From: Camarhynchus parvulus
Lineage: Eukaryota; Chordata; Aves; Passeriformes; Thraupidae
Length of the DNA: 64,000 nt
Assembly (NCBI RefSeq): GCF_901933205.1
Contig: NC_044572.1
Span: forward strand, 93,276,965-93,340,964
Direction of reading: 5' to 3'
Shown here piece by piece: positions 11,301 through 23,600 of this stretch. The position numbers and the translations under genes are program-made. The notes under the pieces were generated by a model. That model had not been told where the DNA came from, did not search any database, and saw nothing but the letters and a program-made list of their open reading frames with translations. Within the stretch, counting starts at the first letter, position 1. Every line of letters starts with the position of its first letter.

Positions 11301-13689
11301 TTACCTCTTATGTAGGAGCAGCACAGGAAGATGTGCTTTACATTTGTTCCCAAAGATGTCTGTGACTGGGTGGGCTTCTTGCAGTATCTTTCTCAAGCAG
11401 TTTCCAGTTTTCTGGTGAACTTTAATTTGGAGGAGGAAAGGGTTTCCTATTAGTAAATAATTCATCTATCATACTTGTATCTTAGATTTATGAAGTGACT
11501 TTGCTTCACCAAAGACCATTGCAAATGACTGGCTAGTTCATCTCTTCTGATTTTTTGCCACAGAAGAGAAGGTTCAAATAGTCCAGAAATCTGTCAGAGG
11601 AGGAGGGAGCTGAGTGTGGCACTGTCATCCTCCCCGTTGCCTGTAGCTCAAAGCATGGCTGTGTGTATGAATTCTGCCTGACTGGAGCTCCACTGAGATT
11701 TGGGGCTGAGAGGGAGCTCAAGTAAAATGTGTGTTCTGGGCAGTCATGAACCCAGGAGGAGCAACATTATATGTGGCAGAAATATCTGATAAACCCACAT
11801 GGGAACAGGCATGGAAGCAATGACTTGGCTTAATCAATAGCAGCTGCTAGATTCACTTTTATAGTATTGTATCTCATGAGGGCATGAGGTGTTTTGGTGT
11901 GTAATGGGTCCTACAGGATTTGTGGCAAGCAGTGTTGTTTGGGGGAAACATTGTAAAGGGTCTCAACCCTTCTCCAAATGCATCAAAAATTTGTGGGATT
12001 TTACTGGAGTCTCCTAATGTTGATATCCTCATAAATTTTTGTGGCTGAGGTGGAGGTTCCCAAGGTTAAATCACCAATGACTAATGATGAGCATTGTGCA
12101 GCCTCACCTTTATGCACCTTCTTTGAGAGGCAGAGTTAAACCCCTAAATTATGCATTTAGGCTCCCCTTCAAAATCAGCAAAGTCTGCTGCCTGAGAGTG
12201 CCTTGTCACAACCTGACATGCTGAGCCAGGAGCCAGTAGGAAATGGTTTATCCGGTTACTCTGGAAGGATTAATTATGATGGTGACTAGTCCCAAGGTCT
12301 CCTTTTTATCCTGCCAAATGCTTTAACCGAGGGTTAGAGAATCACTGACATTTTCCCCCCTGCTTTGTTTATTCAATGCCCTTTTCACCTTCTTTTGGTG
12401 GTGAACACCACATCCCCGGCCAGGCCTCCTCTGCAGGAGGGTATTTGAGCTGGAGTCAGCCCCGTGACAGAGTGTGAGTCCAGGAGCATGCGCTCCAACC
12501 CCCAAGCTGGGGGACAGACCTTTGCTTGTAGGAGAGGTGGCTGAGGGAGGGGAGGAGGAACAGCTCCTGTTTCCAGGGGGCTCTGAATGGACACACATTT
12601 ATTAGGCATGCTCGGAACATGCGCTGGAACAGTAAAACTTTTCCACAGAAGCTATTTATCATAGCCTGAAGCATGCCCTAACAAAAATTCGCTTGCAGAA
12701 AGCTGGTAGGGTCTTGCTTTGCACAAGCATTCATGCCCCTTTCCTTTTTATATTCTGCAGGGTACAGAAAGGTACAGCCAGAAAGGACATCAAGAGGTTT
12801 TTGGGGTTTTTTTCCTGACTTGACATTGCCCCACACAGGAGATTATTTTCTGTTTAAGCTCCTCCTGTGTCAAACACATGGGTACTTGCCTTTCCTATGA
12901 TGCTCTTGGCATTGAAAGGGGATTACTCTGGTGGATCCTGCTTGTGACAGAATGGAACTTGACAACAAACAAACAAATGGCATTCTAAGCAAAGGGAATT
13001 TCACTGTAAGCATGTGCCTACATTGACAATATTCACTATCCAATCCCTCACCAATCCACCTCATTCACTTCCATGACACAAAATGTGTGTTTTCATTTTA
13101 ACCTTAGAGGTATGTAACCCACACCTTCTATGAAACTTCAGTTTGCAGTCAGGAAAAGGCAAAATTCCAGCAGAATGTATTGATTTGGATAAAATAGACC
13201 TATATAAACACCCCTACCATAACGTAATTTTCCCAGGCACCTCTTTACGAGCCTACATTGGGGCCCAGATCAGTTGCTGTAGGTGCAGTATAAACTCAGA
13301 GAACAGCACTTCTTCCTCTGTGGAGCATAGATATATACTCACCACCACTCCACTGGGTCTATGGAGCTCCAGGTTGGAGGTGCCCTTGCGGAGGGCTGAG
13401 GGAAGTGCTAGGGAATGAGGGACCTGAGCATGATAACAAGTTAATCACCTGTGTGATGTATTAGCTATGAGTTCAGCTGATACCAGCTACCCTTGCTGCC
13501 CAGAGCAAATGTTTCCTCCCCAGTAACAGATCTCCATTCAGCACAGACCTCTTCAAATGTTGGCAGCATCGACACCGAGGCTCAAGAACACCTGGGCACA
13601 TTCATGATGGGACAGTGCTATTAGATCTGTCACAGTAATGTCTGGGGCATCCAGAACACTCACGTGTCAGCACCAAAATCACACTGTCC

Positions 13690-13729
13690 CCTTCTCTTTT
13701 TTTTTTTTTCCTTTTTTTTTTTCTTTTTC
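13690..13729. repeat. polypyrimidine (T-rich) tract
   Basis: About 40 bases consist only of T and C, mostly T runs of 10-14 broken by single C residues. This is simple sequence and is followed by GGTAGAGG. Confidence 0.85.
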
Positions 13730-14009
13730 GGTAGAGGAAGATCATCCAGAATCAACCCAGTAAAAAGAATTGTCATAAAATCTCACACCATTGACTTGTA
13801 AATGGAATTGAATCTGTAGAGTCTACATAATGATCCTATCAAAAAGGGAAAGAGCTATCACATTCATATAACAGATGAGATATGAAATGACTACTATGGC
13901 AGATGAACACCCCAGAGGTATTTTGCTTTATTCTACTCACTGCGTTTATATCTCCAGTTTCTCTAATTTTAGTTATTTTTTCTCCTCAGGTCTCAAGACA
14001 AGAACAGAA

Positions 14010-14062
14010 AGACTTCCTTTTCTTTCTTTCTGCCCTTCTTTCCTTTTTTTCCTTTTTTTTTT
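14010..14062. repeat. polypyrimidine (CTTT)n-like tract
   Basis: A run of CTTT/CCTTTT units with few purines ends in ten T residues. This is simple sequence. Confidence 0.8.
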
Positions 14063-14337
14063 GTAACAAATAACCTCATACAGAAGTCAATAATATAAAT
14101 ACTTATGTTTCCAAGGTCAGTGCTGGGGCTTTATTAAAACTGATTTTTCACAATGCATTTCTCTGCCGTTGCTTCTGCTGCTGTTGCTGCTAGAAACCTT
14201 CCAGTCATTTCCCCTTCCCTATAATCATCATTTGGGTTGCTGAGAAGTTAAAGTACTTGCAGAAGACAGGGGCCAAGTAGTGACAGGCTCACCTTCCTCA
14301 CTAAAGAAATTGCCCTGCTTAGGAAAATCAGATGCAA

Positions 14338-14432
14338 AGCCCTCCTCCCTCCCCTTCTAACCCTCACACATTCCTTTACATCTCTTACCTCCATCCCTTT
14401 CCCCCTTCTCCCCTGGCCCCCTCTGCTCAGCA
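14338..14432. repeat. long C/T-rich tract ending in CAG
   Basis: About 95 bases are strongly pyrimidine-biased on the + strand, ending CTCTGCTCAG. The layout is like a strong splice-acceptor tract or a triplex-forming mirror region. No open frame with a recognisable product follows, so an exon cannot be claimed. Confidence 0.6.
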
Positions 14433-15524
14433 TTTTGATTAGTTACTACTTAAAATAATCAGAACAGCCACTTAACTGGCAGTCTCACACTCGCACCTGA
14501 AGCTAAAACACAGTGTCATAAAAATGAAAAGTCATCAGAATGGCAAAGACTGCCGTTTGCATGCAGCTGCCAGAAGAATATATTCATACAGCAGTGATTG
14601 TGCAGCGCTGCTGTTAGTCAGCACGGGCTGGATTAGTACACTGACCCTTCTATCACTGCCCTCCAGGGATTCACACCCCGGGTTTAATTAGGGTTTGCGC
14701 TTGGTTTTGCTTCACAGAGATGCTGAGTTAAATGCAGCCCCAGCGTATTGTGCTGGACAGCCTCTGTCTATATGGAACATGCTCCTGCTGTGGCACACAC
14801 AGCACACATGCAAACCCCTCACACACATTCTCCTGCTCCTTTTCTGTACATTATTGCCAATATTACAGCGCACAAGCTGGAGGGTACCACTTAAACCATG
14901 TGTTTTGTACTTATTAAACGCTGCTGGCCACAGGGAATGAAATGAGCCAGGGCTCATTCCTAGGAAGGCTTGTTGTGGCACTCTTTAATTGTATAGAACA
15001 ATATCAACCAATGTGATGTAATGAAGATCTGTGGAGGAAACCAGCCTTTTCCCTTGAAGACAATGCCAATGTTTTTTTAATTTTTATTTCATTCACTGAG
15101 AGGTTGAGAGATGAAAAGCACAGTGTGACCTTCTACCGTATTCTACATACCATGTTAAGCCCTATGCCCATGTGTATCCTCTACGAGCATATTATCAGTA
15201 AACAAGGTGAAGAGTGGACAGCAAACAAAGAGAACAAGACTTTGACAGTTAAAACTGTTGCTAAATCAATCCTTCCTGTCTCTTTCTCTTTACAAAAATG
15301 AAGGGAAATGTTCCAAACTGTGCCCAGAGCATAGATAGCAACCTTTGAATTACAGAGTGGTACTGAAAGTGTAGTGCATCTAACCTTAATCTTATATAAA
15401 GTTTTTTATTCACTGTCATTATTTTGGTTTAAAAGGCCCTCAAGGAAGTTTGTGAAATGTATATTAGTTATCTGAAAGAGCAAGTTGCCTCCTATACAAA
15501 TAAGTATTTAGAAACTATCCCAAA

Positions 15525-15585
15525 GTCCCTTGCTGTGAATGGAATATTTTCCATTGATTTTGGTGAACTTGGATAACACCTTTAG
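15525..15585. repeat. possible relic of old amniote interspersed repeat
   Basis: The stretch reads CCATTGATTTTGGTGAACTT. It resembles the CATTGACTTCAATGG-type core that recurs in ancient repeats of reptile and bird genomes. The match is short, so this is a weak call and no family name is given. Confidence 0.3.
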
Positions 15586-18500
15586 GCAGTTGCCTAAAAG
15601 GAACAGTTTTGCTAACTTTATATCTTCAACTCAGATTGCATAAAAATAGCGACAAATTATGAAAGCTGTGCAAAATCAGAACAAGTAGAGTGACTTGTGT
15701 TATGATAGCTTGCTTCCCTTGAGCTGGGTTTGTCTCACCTTCTTTGGTGTTTGCTTACACTGGGTAAAAGAGATGTAGGCTTTGTGCAGAGCAGTGCTGT
15801 ACAGAAAAGCACAGCTCAGCAGGAAGCTGGGGATAGAAAACAGACAAAATGCCAGCCACCAAAACTAGCACTGAGCATGGTTTTGCTATAAAGGGTAGCC
15901 TACACTGATTTTACTGATTTAGTCATATAGAAAAATTTTCCACCTTTTTCCCCTTTTTTATATTGACCACTGTTGCCTGCATGATTTCATTGAACCTCAA
16001 ATCCTTCTCTTTTCAGTGATTTCCTTTTTACCTATATCCCTGTGTGAGCCTTGGTCAGGAGAAATAGAGAGACGAAAGCAGAAAAAAGGCAGATTTGAGA
16101 GGGTATGAGGGAGGGAAAAGGCTAGAAGGGAAGAAGGTATGAGATAATCAAGTACAACCAAGGAAAAAGCACGAAAATGTTCGCTTGCTTATAAGCAAGA
16201 TCCAAGAATTCCGAAAATCACAAATAGGAAGTTTGACTATGAGACTCAAGCTAAATTCAAATCCAGTTAAAGACTGGGTGAAAAATCTTAAAGATCTCCA
16301 CTCTTGCAATGGTTGAGAAGATCATTCTAAGATCTGAAAAGAAGAATAATGAAGCAGAAAGGAAGCATAGCATGCCTTGTTTAAAGAAGGAATGAGGTTT
16401 AAAACCTTGTTTTGAATTTTTATGGCTCCCAGACCCACTCTCCATCAGATGAGAGAGAGAAGTAGACCAGAAGGCTCCATTACTTTTTCTCCAGTGACTT
16501 TGGTAGCTGCTTACTACTGACTGCAGCCTTCACCCACTGATTCACCTAGCTTTCCCAGAGGACATCCTGGATCCCCTTCCTCATACCACAGCCCCAAAGA
16601 CCAGTGGCCTCCCAAGCCTGCACCAGCTGAGTTGGCACCTGCTGTGCAGCAGGTGGTGGCCATGCCCCTCACAACCTTCTGCCCCGGGGAAGCAAAGGGA
16701 AACCCACTGTGTCTGCCTCCATGACAGGGCTCCAAGGAGGTGGAAGCTGTTGAGCCAGATTATACAAGCACCAGGGGACTTGTAGAGCTTTTATTGGCAT
16801 TTAAATACATATTTAGGGACTGTTCTGCACATGTAGTATTTAATTTCCACACCTGGTTATTTGCTGTTATTGGAGTCTATCATTAAGCATCTTAAAACCC
16901 CCATTTTTATAAGAATCCATGCACATGAATATCACTGCAAGACCAAGACTTTGTCACTTTGGCTCATGAGAGGGAGCCCAGGCCCCGGTAGATGAGGATC
17001 CCTTCTCCCAAGCATGTAGATGTGGTCGCTCAGCCTGTACTGCAGCATTGGAGACTGAGACTTGTGTCCCCTCTCTCCTACTGTCAGACTTTGGCACATG
17101 TTGTTGCCTGACCCAGTTCTCGAGGACAATGGGGGATTCCTGCCTTTTCCTTAAAGGTGTGACTGGCCCTTGTTGAGCCTATGTAATAACCTCAATATTT
17201 GTTAATTTCAAATTTTTATGAAAAACAGAAGTTTTTTCCTTTGAGGGAAATCTATACTAAATTTATATGTGTTGCAAGATATTTTTCTGATGCAAAAGAC
17301 CTAATTCTTCATTGACCTGCACCTTGCAACCAGTCTGCATCTACAGGGGTTAATATTTTTTATTAGGTGTAGAGGAGGTAAGTCCAATATAAAGACTAAC
17401 TGGGGTCTCCTCCACACCTATCTCTTTCATACAGGAACATGGAAATACTAGGAGACTTTTGATTTGGGTTTTTGCAAGTGAAACAACCCCCCCCAAATGG
17501 GTGATTAAATGGCCCAATAAAAAACAGTGACTCCAGCTTTTTAAAAAGGGAATTTTACCATTTATACTCCAACCAGATCTTCCTACCACTGCAATGGGGT
17601 TCCTGTCTTTGTCATGCCGACAGTGTCTCCAAGTGTGGTGTTCCAAGAAGAATTGCCTCATCTTAACTCATTCAGATGTCCTTCCTGTGAGTCAGAAGCA
17701 CGAACACACCAGCTGATGTCTCTAGTCTTCCTCCCTCTTCCACCGTGCTCAGCAGGGATACACAGCCTCTGGCAGAGGACAGTGCTGATTGTGCTCATGG
17801 ACGTGCAGTGGGGACACCAGAGTGGGAGAGCAAAGCATGATATTCTTTGTCACCTTGCCACAGTCACTAGGTTCTTTTCCTTCTGCTTTTGCAAGGCCTT
17901 GCTCACCTCCCACAGTCTAGACCCAAACAGCATTTTATTTTCTCAATTGGATATAACCTGTAGGAAGCAGGTAAAAATTCAGGGAGCTGCTCACTTGCAG
18001 TCATTCACTCGCATTGGGTTTTCAGTTTTCTCATGGGAACACTTTTGAGAAGTCTTTCCACACGCTCACATCTAAAAGTGCTTTGCTCGTCAGAGAGGTT
18101 CAGGCAGGGCTGGTCTTAGCAGTAGAATTTTTGTGTGGAGGAAGAACTGCACCACAGCTAACAATAAGCACTTCTTCAAGAGCTAATTGAAGATAGAATG
18201 TATAACACCATCTGTAACCAGCCATCTGGTGATTCCCAATAACACTGCCTTCCACACCACAAGGAGGGGAGGAATTTATAGAATAGCAATCTAGTTTGAA
18301 CAATCTGATTTGGATAAAACGTGAGCCCCTCTTTGCCACCTCCTCAGCCATTATCCGTATTCAAACTGTGTGAAACCACAGCTCTTGTGGGGCTTTAAAA
18401 AATTGCTATAGGACTGTGAATAATAATGATGATGATAATCAGAAATGTATTTATTAGTTACCTTTGAACTTTCAGATTCCAGCTGGACAAGATGCAGGAA

Positions 18501-19391
18501 ACTAAGACCTCGTGAGAGTCTTTTTTCACAGAAATGACAGACCAGCTTTGCAATCCCAGGGGACAGTGCTAGCAGAGATAAGTATCTAAAGTTAGGAATG
18601 ATTATCTGAGTTGAACTTACAAACCTTCTGCAGCTCACCATAATTCCCTATTCCTTCTCTTACTAATACATGAAGGCACTGTAAATTAATGACCATCAAC
18701 CTGTCAGTTGTGAATCAACAATATATTTTACTCACAGGAATGCAAAATCAAAACAAATCCCCCTCAAACACCAGGGGTTTCTGATGTACTCTTGGAACAA
18801 AAAAACATCTGACACTATTTTTGCCACATATCATTAGTGAAATTTGAACCTGCGCTGAATCCTCAAGCGGCCTTTTCTTTAAACTGTGAGAGAATTTTAG
18901 CAACTGCATTTGGTACCCCTGCAAACACAGGCAGAGACTGGTAATATGGACAGACCTCCACTTTGTGCAACACAAATGGCACCAACTATAATAAATATGA
19001 GGAGTGATTCCCAAACCGAAGACTGGCAAATAGTTACCCAGCTGCTACAGAAATAGCAAGATAGATTTTTTTTTTTTAAAGAAAAGAAATTAAATGAAAT
19101 GGATATTAGCTGGAAACATCTGTGTTCACCACAGAGCAAAATGCATATTCAGCAGCCAGTTTATTGGCTCTTTAGAGGATGTGAATGGTGCATTGTAAAT
19201 AATGACACGCCTGTAATAAATTCCCAGTAAAAAAGAGAGGGGGACTGAGCCTGTTCCTCCCACAATTCACATTTCTGGGTCCCTGCTGTGAGTGATGATT
19301 CACAGCAGTCACAAATTCCTGTTTTCAAAATGCTATTGTATACTCCAGGGCTTTCATTAAGTTTTACACTAGCAAGGGAAATTTAAAACTT

Positions 19392-19413
19392 GAGAGAGAG
19401 AGAGAGAGAGAGG
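19392..19413. repeat. (GA)n microsatellite
   Basis: This is an uninterrupted GA dinucleotide run of about 11 units. Confidence 0.95.
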
Positions 19414-20214
19414 CTCTGTGGTGACATTCATTTAACACTCACTGTACTGCACTGATAGATGTGATAGGAGGGTGCATGTCAGAAATCAGTCTGTGTTGCT
19501 TTCTTTAAATGTAAAGAATGGTGCACAAAACCCTGACAGTGTGTAAGAAAAATTCAAAAAAAACACCAAAATCGTGACTTGACAGGTTTTGTGTTTTGGA
19601 GGTGTATAAAACATTGCATAAATGTATTGGGCTCCAGCGTTTAGTTTGTGCTCCTATGGGACAGGCAGCTGTCTTAATTTCCTGCTTGATGCAAGTATAT
19701 CAGGTCTGTGAGTGTTATGTATAAAAGATGTACTGTTCCAGCCTCACAGCTCCAGGACTGAGCTAGCTGCAAAGAAAGATCTCTTTGCAGAGAATATACC
19801 TTTTCCTGTCAAAGCAGAGCATCAAGATGTGCAGATGAATTTTTGCACCCTGACCAGGGAATTCCTAGAACATCATTCTGGTGCATGGAGTTCCAGCATA
19901 CTCCCTCCACTGGGCCTTTCACCTCCAGGACATGGTTTTATATTCAGCCTACATCATTTCAGCCAAACGGTTGTTCTACAGCTGCAAAGCGCACTAATGA
20001 GATGAGTTTCTGGCAGACTCACAAAGTTCTCAGTGCCCAGAGTTACACATGTTGTACACTGTCTGCTGGCTACCTCTGTTTGCACTTAAGGAGGCACTGT
20101 AAGATTTTTTTTTAGCAGCGAATATATTGCCCAGTAGCTAAAATGTTATACAAGCTTCTTCTCACACCAGCGGATTTGCCATACCCCATTCATTTAGAAA
20201 GGAGGCATCCTTAT

Positions 20215-20345
20215 TCTCGGCTAAATTAAGGGCAGATTTTCCAAGAACCAGGGCCAAATTTTGCTCCTACTTTTTTCTTTTTAACCCAAGTGGAATTTCA
20301 TCTTTTCATTGGGACTTCTCAAGCAAAGACAAAATGACTGTGTCT
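20215..20345. repeat. relic of old amniote interspersed repeat
   Basis: The sequence CAGGGCCAAATTTTGCTCCT, followed about 60 bases later by TCATTGGGACTTCTCAAGC, resembles the GGCCAGATTCTG...CATTGACTTCAATGG layout of very old palindromic repeats common in reptiles and birds. Divergence is high. The call rests on remembered repeat vocabulary, not an alignment. Confidence 0.4.
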
Positions 20346-20584
20346 CTCATATGGCTGTGGTACATTTCTCTGTTTCTTTTTGCTCTGAAATTTAAAACCT
20401 TCTGTCACAATTTTTAGCTATAATTACTGAGTTCAGAGTTTCACATTGAGAGCTGCACCCAACACAGGTATGAAGACATAAGAGCATGAAATAAAAGCTG
20501 TTCAGATCCTGCCTAATAAAAATCTGTAACACTTCATCAACATCACAGGCTTATTAATTTCAGGGTCATTTTAAGAGAGAATTT

Positions 20585-20665
20585 GTGAAATTTGTGCCAT
20601 TTTCCACTTTGAAAAAGAGATTGGTGTAAATCTTGGAAACAGACCCATTACATTTAATTAAAACA
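20585..20665. repeat. possible second relic of the same old repeat type
   Basis: The stretch GATTGGTGTAAATCTTGGAA followed by AGACCCATTACATTTAA resembles the GGTGTAAATC...CCATTGA part of the same ancient repeat vocabulary. It lies 240 bases from the previous relic. This is a weak call. Confidence 0.3.
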
Positions 20666-23600
20666 CAAACAGAACTGAAAATGTTTTTGCTTTTCTCTCC
20701 CTCACCCTCTGCACTTTTCATTTGCTCAAAAAGTGGGTAAAAGTTTAGTGTGCTTTTTGGTTGCGTCTGAGATTTGCTTTAAAAAAACACATGTAAGGTG
20801 GGAAAATGCTTGAAACGTTAAGTAGTCAACTAATGGCACTTCATTAATTTGCTTTGTTCAGGAGCTGGAGCAGGGAAAATGTACTGCTCTAAAAGCACTG
20901 GGCTGCAAGACTTCAGAGCAGAACCTACATGATCCTATCCCAGCTCCACATCTCTTCCTTTCCCGTGCAAATGTCCCTGAGGCTAACCAGCCCTGCATGA
21001 CAACACTCCCTCTACACCTCACCCCACCCCGAGCCAACATTTTGGGAGCCAGCACTGCAGGATTTGCAGCTCCATACCAGTTATTTAATTTTCCAGGGAG
21101 TGCCACCTCATCTTTCTTGGAGGCTGCTGCCTGCCAGCCAGCTGCCATTTTGTGGAGCGGGGTTGATAGAGCGCGCTGTGGAAGAATCAAGCCCCGCACG
21201 CTCTCAGAGAAGGTGCTATTTTTGGTTCTTCTCTTCCCTTTTTTCTCACCTATGCTGAGGAACTACAGCTATTCAAACCGACTGCCTCTGCCTGCTTGAG
21301 GTATGGAAAGCAATTTTTTTTTCTCTCCAGGGTAGGTGGAATGGCGCGGTGTCATGGAGCTGCTGCCAGCAGGACAATGGTCCCTGGGTCACTGTCCAGG
21401 CTCTTGGGATGGGTTTGGTCTGCAGGGCAGTGGGGCAGCAGAGATACTAGATACTTTGTCATGCCACAGCCAAAGGAAGCAACAAGGACAGGGAGAAGCA
21501 GATGGGCTTCATTTCTGCAAAATAGTGCTTTTCTTGGGATCTTTCAGCTTGGTTTGTTTGTGAGGTGGATAACTGGAATTTCCAAAATGAGTTGGTGTTA
21601 AATGTCAGGTTTGCTGACAGAAGACCCATTAAGCTGGGTAGGTTAGGTGTGATGATAGTATTTATTTTCCCAAATAATATTCATGAGACATGTTTTTAAG
21701 AAAGAAAGCTTTTTCTTTGCAAGATTCCTGAGGCAGAATAATGGAAACTGCTTTTTATTTGCCCTTTATATCATTGAAAAAATGGATAGGTACATTTTTA
21801 GAGGTATGCAGATATTTACACCATGAATCACCAGAATTGACTTTTCCTTGAACTTCATCATTTGTCAGAGATATTTTTTTTTACCTCTAAATTTTGATAG
21901 TGGTCCCTCCTTTTCTGTATGACATCATAACAATTAGGTACATCTGAAGCTCTCAAGGGCGTAGAGCCCTGCTTTCAATCTGTGGTGGTTGGTGGAAAAA
22001 TACTTTCACTTGGGAGTTTTACTGGTCTGAGAAAGCCAAAGCCTGTTGAATGCCATGATGTGCTCCAAAACATATTTCCTTGGTGTCAGTGATAATAGGA
22101 GATGATGCAGGTCCAATTGGGAAAGACCATCACTGAAAGTTAAGATGTGAAAACTGGATTTGACAGAGCAAGTATTGTTTGATAATTCAGCAAATAATTT
22201 CCTTGCATAGGCAATGCAATGCAAATACATGTGTGCTTCAAGAACCTGGAGAAAATGAATTGATGCTCCTTTCTTCAGAACCTAAGCACTGTTTAGATGC
22301 CCATTTTAAGCTAAATCATTTTAAATCATCAATTTTTTAAAAAAGTACTCAATGTAATAAAGATATATCCCAATATTACTTTTAATATATTATTGGATTG
22401 TATTTCATATAAATAATACACATATTTTCTCCCAATTCTAGGAATCTTTTTTTCCCCCGTCTCAAGGTGACTTTGAGCCTCGTCACTTTATTGCAGACTT
22501 CAGAGGTTTTCATCACCCTGTTTGCAAGTACCATTTCAGTGGTTAATCACATCAGGGACAGCTGTCTCTGGGGCGCTCTTTTTGATACTGGGATGGAAAA
22601 AGCCTTTAAAGACCATTCCTTTGGTGCTCCAAGCACAAAATCAACCACTGACATATGCCCTGCAGACAGGGGAAGCCAGTAAAATGATATCACAGCTATT
22701 AAATGGGTTCAACTATTTTTGTCTTTTTTTTTCCCTATTCCAATAAATTTTTTGGAACCTACCCCACCGTCATTGATTCTACCCCAAGAGAAGGAAGCAG
22801 AAAATCTGTCACTGTGAGAGTCTGAAGCATTTCACAGCAAACTGCTTTCACCTCCCAGGAGAAACTGAAATATGTTCCCAAATAGAGGACTTGGAAACTT
22901 TTCTCTAAATTGCAAGAATGTGAATTATTCCTGTTGGAGACAGAGCATGAGAGAGAAGTGAGAAGAGTAGCTGCAGTTTCTCATCACAGTCTTATTCTTC
23001 CCTTCACCACTTATCAACATGTAAACTTTGTTTTCTCGGGAGTAATGATTTTACAACCACTAGGGACAATAGCAAATGTCAGATAAGAGACTCATTACGC
23101 ATCAAGTAGGCCCAGTCTGACAAGACTGGAACAAAATTCAGGAAGAATGAGTAGAATTTTATATGGTTATGTTTTGCTTAAAAGTGGCCACTAAAGAATA
23201 ATATAATGTGTTGGATTTTTATTTAAACTCTATGCTCATGGTACTTCTATTTTTTTAAATCTCTTTGTATTGCAACAGAAGGCTGACAGAAAATAGAACC
23301 CTGCATTCAGTGCTGCCATCTCATTTTCACCTTTGAGGATGAAATTTAGATGCAAAGGAAAGTTCAGATCTAAACTTTGTGTCTCCTGCTTATCTCTCAC
23401 TGCATTCCACCACACATTGCAAGAGGAGGTAGCTGGCAACACGTATGTACAGCTTTCAGCTATTGTATAATGGATTTTGACACAGGCCACAGTGGTGATG
23501 ACCTGTGTGAAGTGGACACCTGTTATGAAATCTCATATGATTTTGCAAAGAGCTCATGATAAATGTTGTCAGTACAACAATGAAGCTCTACAGGACATGA

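Larger units (their letters stand above)
8301..14337. other. non-coding stretch, no gene seen
   Basis: This stretch contains a TA-rich run (8311-8357) and a 3' block of T-rich tracts (13690-13729, 14010-14062). A patch of higher GC lies at about 10075-10575, where a 90-codon ATG frame and antisense frames overlap. Another at 12380-12610 has three overlapping minus-strand frames. None has a recognisable domain, and overlapping frames in several registers argue for composition rather than coding. Confidence 0.5.
14433..20200. other. non-coding stretch, no gene seen
   Basis: This stretch holds a possible conserved block at 14440-14800 (see findings), a worn amniote-repeat fragment near 15525-15585, and a (GA)n microsatellite at 19392-19413. 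The longest ATG frame (17614-18048, 144 codons) has a single CPSC-type cysteine pair but no domain I can name. No RNA gene was recognised. Confidence 0.5.

Noticed and set aside
11045..11365. 106-codon ATG frame rich in cysteine and N-glycosylation-like sites
   Set aside because: No recognisable fold or family signature. The length is within chance for this composition, so not called a gene.
13735..13770. Possible minus-strand CR1 3'-end (AGATCATCCAGAATCAACCC)
   Set aside because: The match covers only about 20 bases, and the ATTCTGTG tail that should adjoin it is absent.
17614..18048. 144-codon ATG frame with CPSC cysteine pair
   Set aside because: A single cysteine pair is not a zinc finger. 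No repeat of the motif, and no conserved domain recognised.
22467..22746. Two overlapping frames after a C/T-rich acceptor-like stretch
   Set aside because: Both registers look equally protein-like and neither matches a known family. No matching donor could be chosen.
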